Of a DNA stretch of 38,464 bases, positions 37,137 through 38,464 are shown one piece after another. The stretch's first letter is position 1. Each line of letters starts with the position of its first letter. The notes below the pieces were generated by a model. The model was not told the DNA's origin. It made no database searches and saw nothing but the letters and a program-made list of their open reading frames with translations. The position numbers and the translations under genes are program-made. The stretch is from NCBI GenBank assembly GCA_025464915.1, contig JAODNF010000311.1, positions 1-38,464 on the forward strand. Reading direction: 5' to 3'. Source of the stretch: Frankiales bacterium. GTDB taxonomy: Bacteria > Actinomycetota > Actinomycetes > Mycobacteriales > SCTD01.

Positions 37137-38464
37137 TCAGACCGGCTTGCCGTCGCAGCGGAAGGCGCCTGCGGGCGTGTCGATCCGCTGGTACTCGCCC
37201 TTGCGGATGACCCAGAGGATGTAGCAGTTCCCCGGCTTCTTGCCCGCCGGGTTGGCGACGGCGTAGAAGCCGTGGTCGTCGAAGCTGGAGATCTTCGCCA
37301 GCTCTGCCAGCACCTTCGCCCTGGTGAGCCGGGGGCCGGCGGCTCTCAGAGCCTGCACGAGCAGGGCGGTCTCTGCCCAGCCGTCCGCGGCGAACGTGTC
37401 GGCCGCGGCTCCGCCGGAGACCGTCCGGTACCACTTCTGGAACAGCGCGACCTCCGGCACGTTCCTGGCGTCGGCCGCGGAGAAGAACAGCGTCTCGCCG
37501 TTGAACCCGTAGATGCCCTCGGCGGCCGCGCTGCCGCCGAGCTTCTTGAAGAAGGACTGGTCGTAGACGAGCGGCGCGAAGATCACCGGCCGAAACGACT
37601 GCTGGTCGGCCTGCGGCTTGAAGTTCGACAGCTCGTCGGCGTTGAAGAGCGTGAGGAACGTCTTGATGCCCTTGCCCTTCATCTGGATGATGTCAGCCGT
37701 GAAGTCGGTCTCCGTCGCCCCGACGGCCCGCTCGTAGTCGAACTTCCAGCCCACCGACTCGGCGGCCCGCTTCTGGAGGGCCGCGACGTTGGTGACCGCA
37801 GGCAGGTTGGCGTACATGAAGGCGGCGTGCTGCACGACCGACGGCCCGAACTTCTTGGCCGCCCAGGCGAAGTAGCCGTTGTTGAGGGTCGTGCCGATCG
37901 GGTTGACGCTGAAGTTGTTCTTGACCGCGTTGGCCTCGGGCGTGACGGCCAGGTGCGCGTCGGGGACCTGCGGGTGGTCCTTGAGGACGGTCGCGCCGCA
38001 CTGGTCGTAGAGCGAGAACGAGCCGGCGAACGCGAAGACCTTGCTGACCAGGCCGGACGTTCCGGTGCGGTCGCCCTCGCAGGACGTCTGCGCGTCGGCG
38101 ACGGCGATCTTGAGCTGCCGCCCGAACAGGCCTCCGGTGCTGTTGACGTAGGCGATGTAGGCGTTGGTGCCGTTGACGGCCGTCTGGAACAGGCCGGGCT
38201 GCGGGCCGCTCAGGTCACTGACGTGGCCGAGCAGGATGCTCGACGCCGTGACCCCGACGTCGGTCGCCCCGCCGTTGCCGCCGGGCGGAGCGGGGGCGGC
38301 CGGCCCGGTCGCGCCGCTGGTCGTGGTGGCGGTCCCGGTGGTGCCGCCGGAGCCGGCCGTCGCGCCGCCCGTGCCGGTCGCCCCTCCGGTGGACCCGGCA
38401 CCGGTGGTCGTGCCGCCGTCGCTGCTGACAGCTCCCGTCCCGTTGGCAGCAGCGCCCGTGCTCC
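37137..38464 (-). CDS. LIV-type ABC transporter substrate-binding protein, partial (N-terminus beyond right edge)
   Basis: Frame stays open from 37835 to the window edge: ...GPAAPAPPGGNGGATDVGVTASSILLGHVSDLSGPQPGLFQTAVNGTNAYIAYVNSTGGLFGRQLKIAVADAQTSCEGDRTGTSGLVSKV.... Track ORF 37137..37835 is only its C-terminal part. Confidence 0.9.
   Translation of the reverse strand, partial: STGAAANGTGAVSSDGGTTTGAGSTGGATGTGGATAGSGGTTGTATTTSGATGPAAPAPPGGNGGATDVGVTASSILLGHVSDLSGPQPGLFQTAVNGTNAYIAYVNSTGGLFGRQLKIAVADAQTSCEGDRTGTSGLVSKVFAFAGSFSLYDQCGATVLKDHPQVPDAHLAVTPEANAVKNNFSVNPIGTTLNNGYFAWAAKKFGPSVVQHAAFMYANLPAVTNVAALQKRAAESVGWKFDYERAVGATETDFTADIIQMKGKGIKTFLTLFNADELSNFKPQADQQSFRPVIFAPLVYDQSFFKKLGGSAAAEGIYGFNGETLFFSAADARNVPEVALFQKWYRTVSGGAAADTFAADGWAETALLVQALRAAGPRLTRAKVLAELAKISSFDDHGFYAVANPAGKKPGNCYILWVIRKGEYQRIDTPAGAFRCDGKPV

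Overview
High-GC actinobacterial chromosomal segment, densely packed and mostly metabolic/transport. No rRNA, tRNA, CRISPR array or transposase was recognised. From left to right it contains: a histidine-utilisation block (hutH-hutU-hutI, plus a divergent, truncated allantoate-amidohydrolase-type gene at the left edge); a TraR/DksA zinc-finger gene; an MFS/TetR/small-membrane-protein unit; an acetoacetate-decarboxylase-like gene; an endoglycoceramidase-like GH5; two ABC-2 export systems with TetR and MarR regulators; DJ-1/PfpI; an aldehyde dehydrogenase; a YhhN-family protein; and a nine-gene, translationally coupled minus-strand operon (about 16595-26467). That operon encodes a LIV-type ABC importer, a novel-looking C-terminally anchored secreted protein, a 2-TM protein, a class II aldolase, an amidohydrolase and an acyl-CoA ligase, with a divergent FadR-type GntR regulator. 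After it come SDR/carboxylesterase, YjbR, an AAA ATPase, AlkZ-like HTH_42, SRPBCC-like, methyltransferase, LLM oxidoreductase, Xi-class GST, LVIVD-repeat, GT-like genes and a second LIV-type binding protein running off the right edge. The most interesting signals are the coupled LIV/catabolic operon with its unknown secreted component, several symmetric operators between divergent genes, a cohort of apparently leaderless genes with TANNNT placed exactly 7 nt before the start codon, and repeated stop-codon-sharing between convergent genes. Family calls come from reading motifs; no database search was run.
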